Below are positions 62,856-64,000 of a DNA stretch of 64,000 nt, piece after piece. The position numbers and the translations under genes are program-made. Within the stretch, counting starts at the first letter, position 1. Each line of letters begins with the position of its first letter. This stretch comes from Sycobia sp. Sy_11 (Eukaryota; Arthropoda; Insecta; Hymenoptera; Epichrysomallidae): assembly GCA_018907035.1 (NCBI GenBank), contig JACCIC010000015.1, forward strand, positions 5,003,501 to 5,067,500, given 5' to 3'. Under the pieces are notes generated by a model that saw only the letters and a program-made list of their open reading frames with translations, was not told the DNA's origin and ran no database searches.

Positions 62856-63587
62856 AATGATAGATATTTTAATGTGCTGACTTAGTGGTCTATTTGTTTA
62901 GGATATTAAGTCCGCGGCTTAAAGACATAACAAACTCTAAAAGAAAATAATAGAATTATAACATTATTAAATACAATTAGCTGTTCCTATATTGTATGTA
63001 TGAATTAGAGCTATATCAATTATTCTATTGATTTTGAAATTAATTCCTATATATTTATTTATTAATTTACTTATTAATAAATACATATATTATTAATCGA
63101 TTTTACAGACTTAATTATAGAACAGAAAAATGTTTTCCAATATTTTCGGCAGCTCAGTAGATACATTTTATTCAAAGTAAAATGATTCCAGAAATGAAGT
63201 ATAAACATTTGTTACAAAATAACTAATAATAGAAACAAATAGTATAATGAAGGCAGTGTTAACAAATATTGAACCTGTCAAACATTTAACGTATTATAAA
63301 GATTATTTACGAAATAAAATAACAAATAAGACAATCATAACAAGGCCGGAATTAATATAAAATATTATTAATCTATTTATTTCATATACTAATGGCATAA
63401 AAAACCTTTACTTGATGAGTGAAGGAAAAAATCCAATAAATATGGGAAAAATCAAATTCTGTATTTATCATATATTCAAAATTACTAAGCAACTGATTAA
63501 AATACTTATTAAACACGCATAATTTTCAATCTAAGAGCGCTATTACCAATTAATTTGATTTGCTAATAGACATCGGAGTACTCCTAC
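62856..63587. other. AT-rich spacer between receptor and protease fragment
   Basis: No gene seen. I searched its minus strand for the GDSGGP (catalytic Ser195) exon that should follow the protease fragment and did not find it. Confidence 0.6.
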
Positions 63588-63636
63588 GCATGAATGGAGC
63601 GAACGTGAATACTGGTACTCACATTGCTCGCGAGGT

Positions 63637-63669
<33 letters not shown>

Positions 63670-63898
63670 AGAGAGAGACATAATTTGTAATATATTTGTT
63701 GGCTCTTTAAAATGTTCTTGCGCATGTGTTGTGCATCCCCAGCCAAGTATTAAAGCAGAGCCTACTGGATAGCTCAGAACCGTTGAAAATGGCAAAGCAT
63801 CCACAAATTCATTAAATTCTAGTTCACGAGTAAGTTTAATCAGCCCTAAATCAGTAGACTTGCCTAAACTGAAACGACCATATATTGTTATTAACGAT
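63588..63898 (-). pseudogene. Chymotrypsin-like serine protease (S1) fragment, frame changes across a (GA)n tract
   Basis: Reading leftwards: RFSLGKSTDLGLIKLTRELE, where STD-LGLIKL is the catalytic Asp102 region (usually NDIALIKL), then FVDALPFSTV, GSALILGWG (the conserved GWG) and NILQIMSL. A 29-nt (TC/GA) tract follows at 63641-63669, then LPREQCEYQYSRSLHSC, which resembles the loop with the next conserved cysteine in insect chymotrypsins. The halves lie in different frames, so the microsatellite has shifted the frame or sits in an unrecognised intron. Possible borders are TTTCAG just upstream of TTAGGCAAG and TGC|GTAGGA at 63588. The Ser195 exon is not found to the left, and the His57 exon would lie beyond the right window edge. 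Probably a pseudogene; not certain. Confidence 0.7.
63641..63678. repeat. (TC)n tract ending in a palindrome, inside the protease fragment
   Basis: 14 TC units run into tctctctctagagagaga, so the right end is self-complementary. It splits the two halves of the serine protease reading frame. Confidence 0.95.
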
Positions 63899-64000
63899 TA
63901 AATATCTTTGGCATATCAAGGTAATAAAAACATTAGTGTTATGTTCAATCTATATAAATAATCGTAATTTTTAAAGGTAGAGAAATCAAATATTTATGAA

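Noticed and set aside
63543..63772. Glu/Arg and Ser/Leu repeat frames spanning the GA tract as independent genes
   Set aside because: They are readings of the microsatellite; only the protease-like halves have family support.

Overview
This is a eukaryotic, insect-type window. It is AT-rich, carries very many microsatellites, and has short coding exons separated by introns with GT..AG borders. A gustatory receptor and a Jockey-type LINE support an insect. The style of the chemoreceptor, the chymotrypsin-like protease and the LINE suggests Hymenoptera, possibly a parasitoid wasp, but that is inference and no species is claimed. LAYOUT. (1) 1-14.2 kb, minus strand: the N-terminal half of a retinal degeneration B (rdgB / PITPNM) phosphatidylinositol transfer protein. 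Six coding exons encode about 413 residues: the whole PITP domain, an acidic Ser-rich linker and an FFAT-like motif. The rest of the protein lies beyond the left edge of the window. A 3' splice site just upstream of the start codon shows that at least one non-coding leader exon lies further right. (2) 14.2-61.4 kb: about 47 kb with no gene I can support. It holds a decayed Jockey-type LINE (30.0-30.9 kb), a 148-bp MITE-like element ending in TTAA (31.3 kb), two diverged inverted arms of a repeat (27.2 and 28.4 kb), a recent 142-bp tandem duplication (45.2 kb), a perfect 17-bp inverted repeat (49.9 kb), and a hammerhead-ribozyme-like motif of the kind found in Penelope-like retroelements (51.4 kb). 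It also holds about a dozen long (AT)n arrays and several GC-rich islands (15.0, 16.5-17.0, 25.5-26.2, 29.4, 32.4-35.1, 39.8-40.3, 53.0 and 56.3-57.3 kb). This stretch may contain the rdgB leader exon(s), promoter and enhancers. (3) 61.4-62.9 kb, minus strand: a gustatory receptor gene with four exons, all splice sites intact and the diagnostic C-terminal TYLVIMLQF, but with one in-frame TGA at codon 130. (4) 63.6-63.9 kb, minus strand: a fragment of a chymotrypsin-like serine protease (Asp region to the last third of the domain) whose reading frame changes across a (GA)n tract; the Ser195 exon is not visible. HOW IT FITS TOGETHER. rdgB, the receptor and the protease are unrelated in function and share a strand only. 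No operon-like or defence-like system is visible. The points most worth following up are the hammerhead-like motif, the near-intact receptor with a single stop, the protease frame switch in a microsatellite, and the position of the rdgB leader exon.
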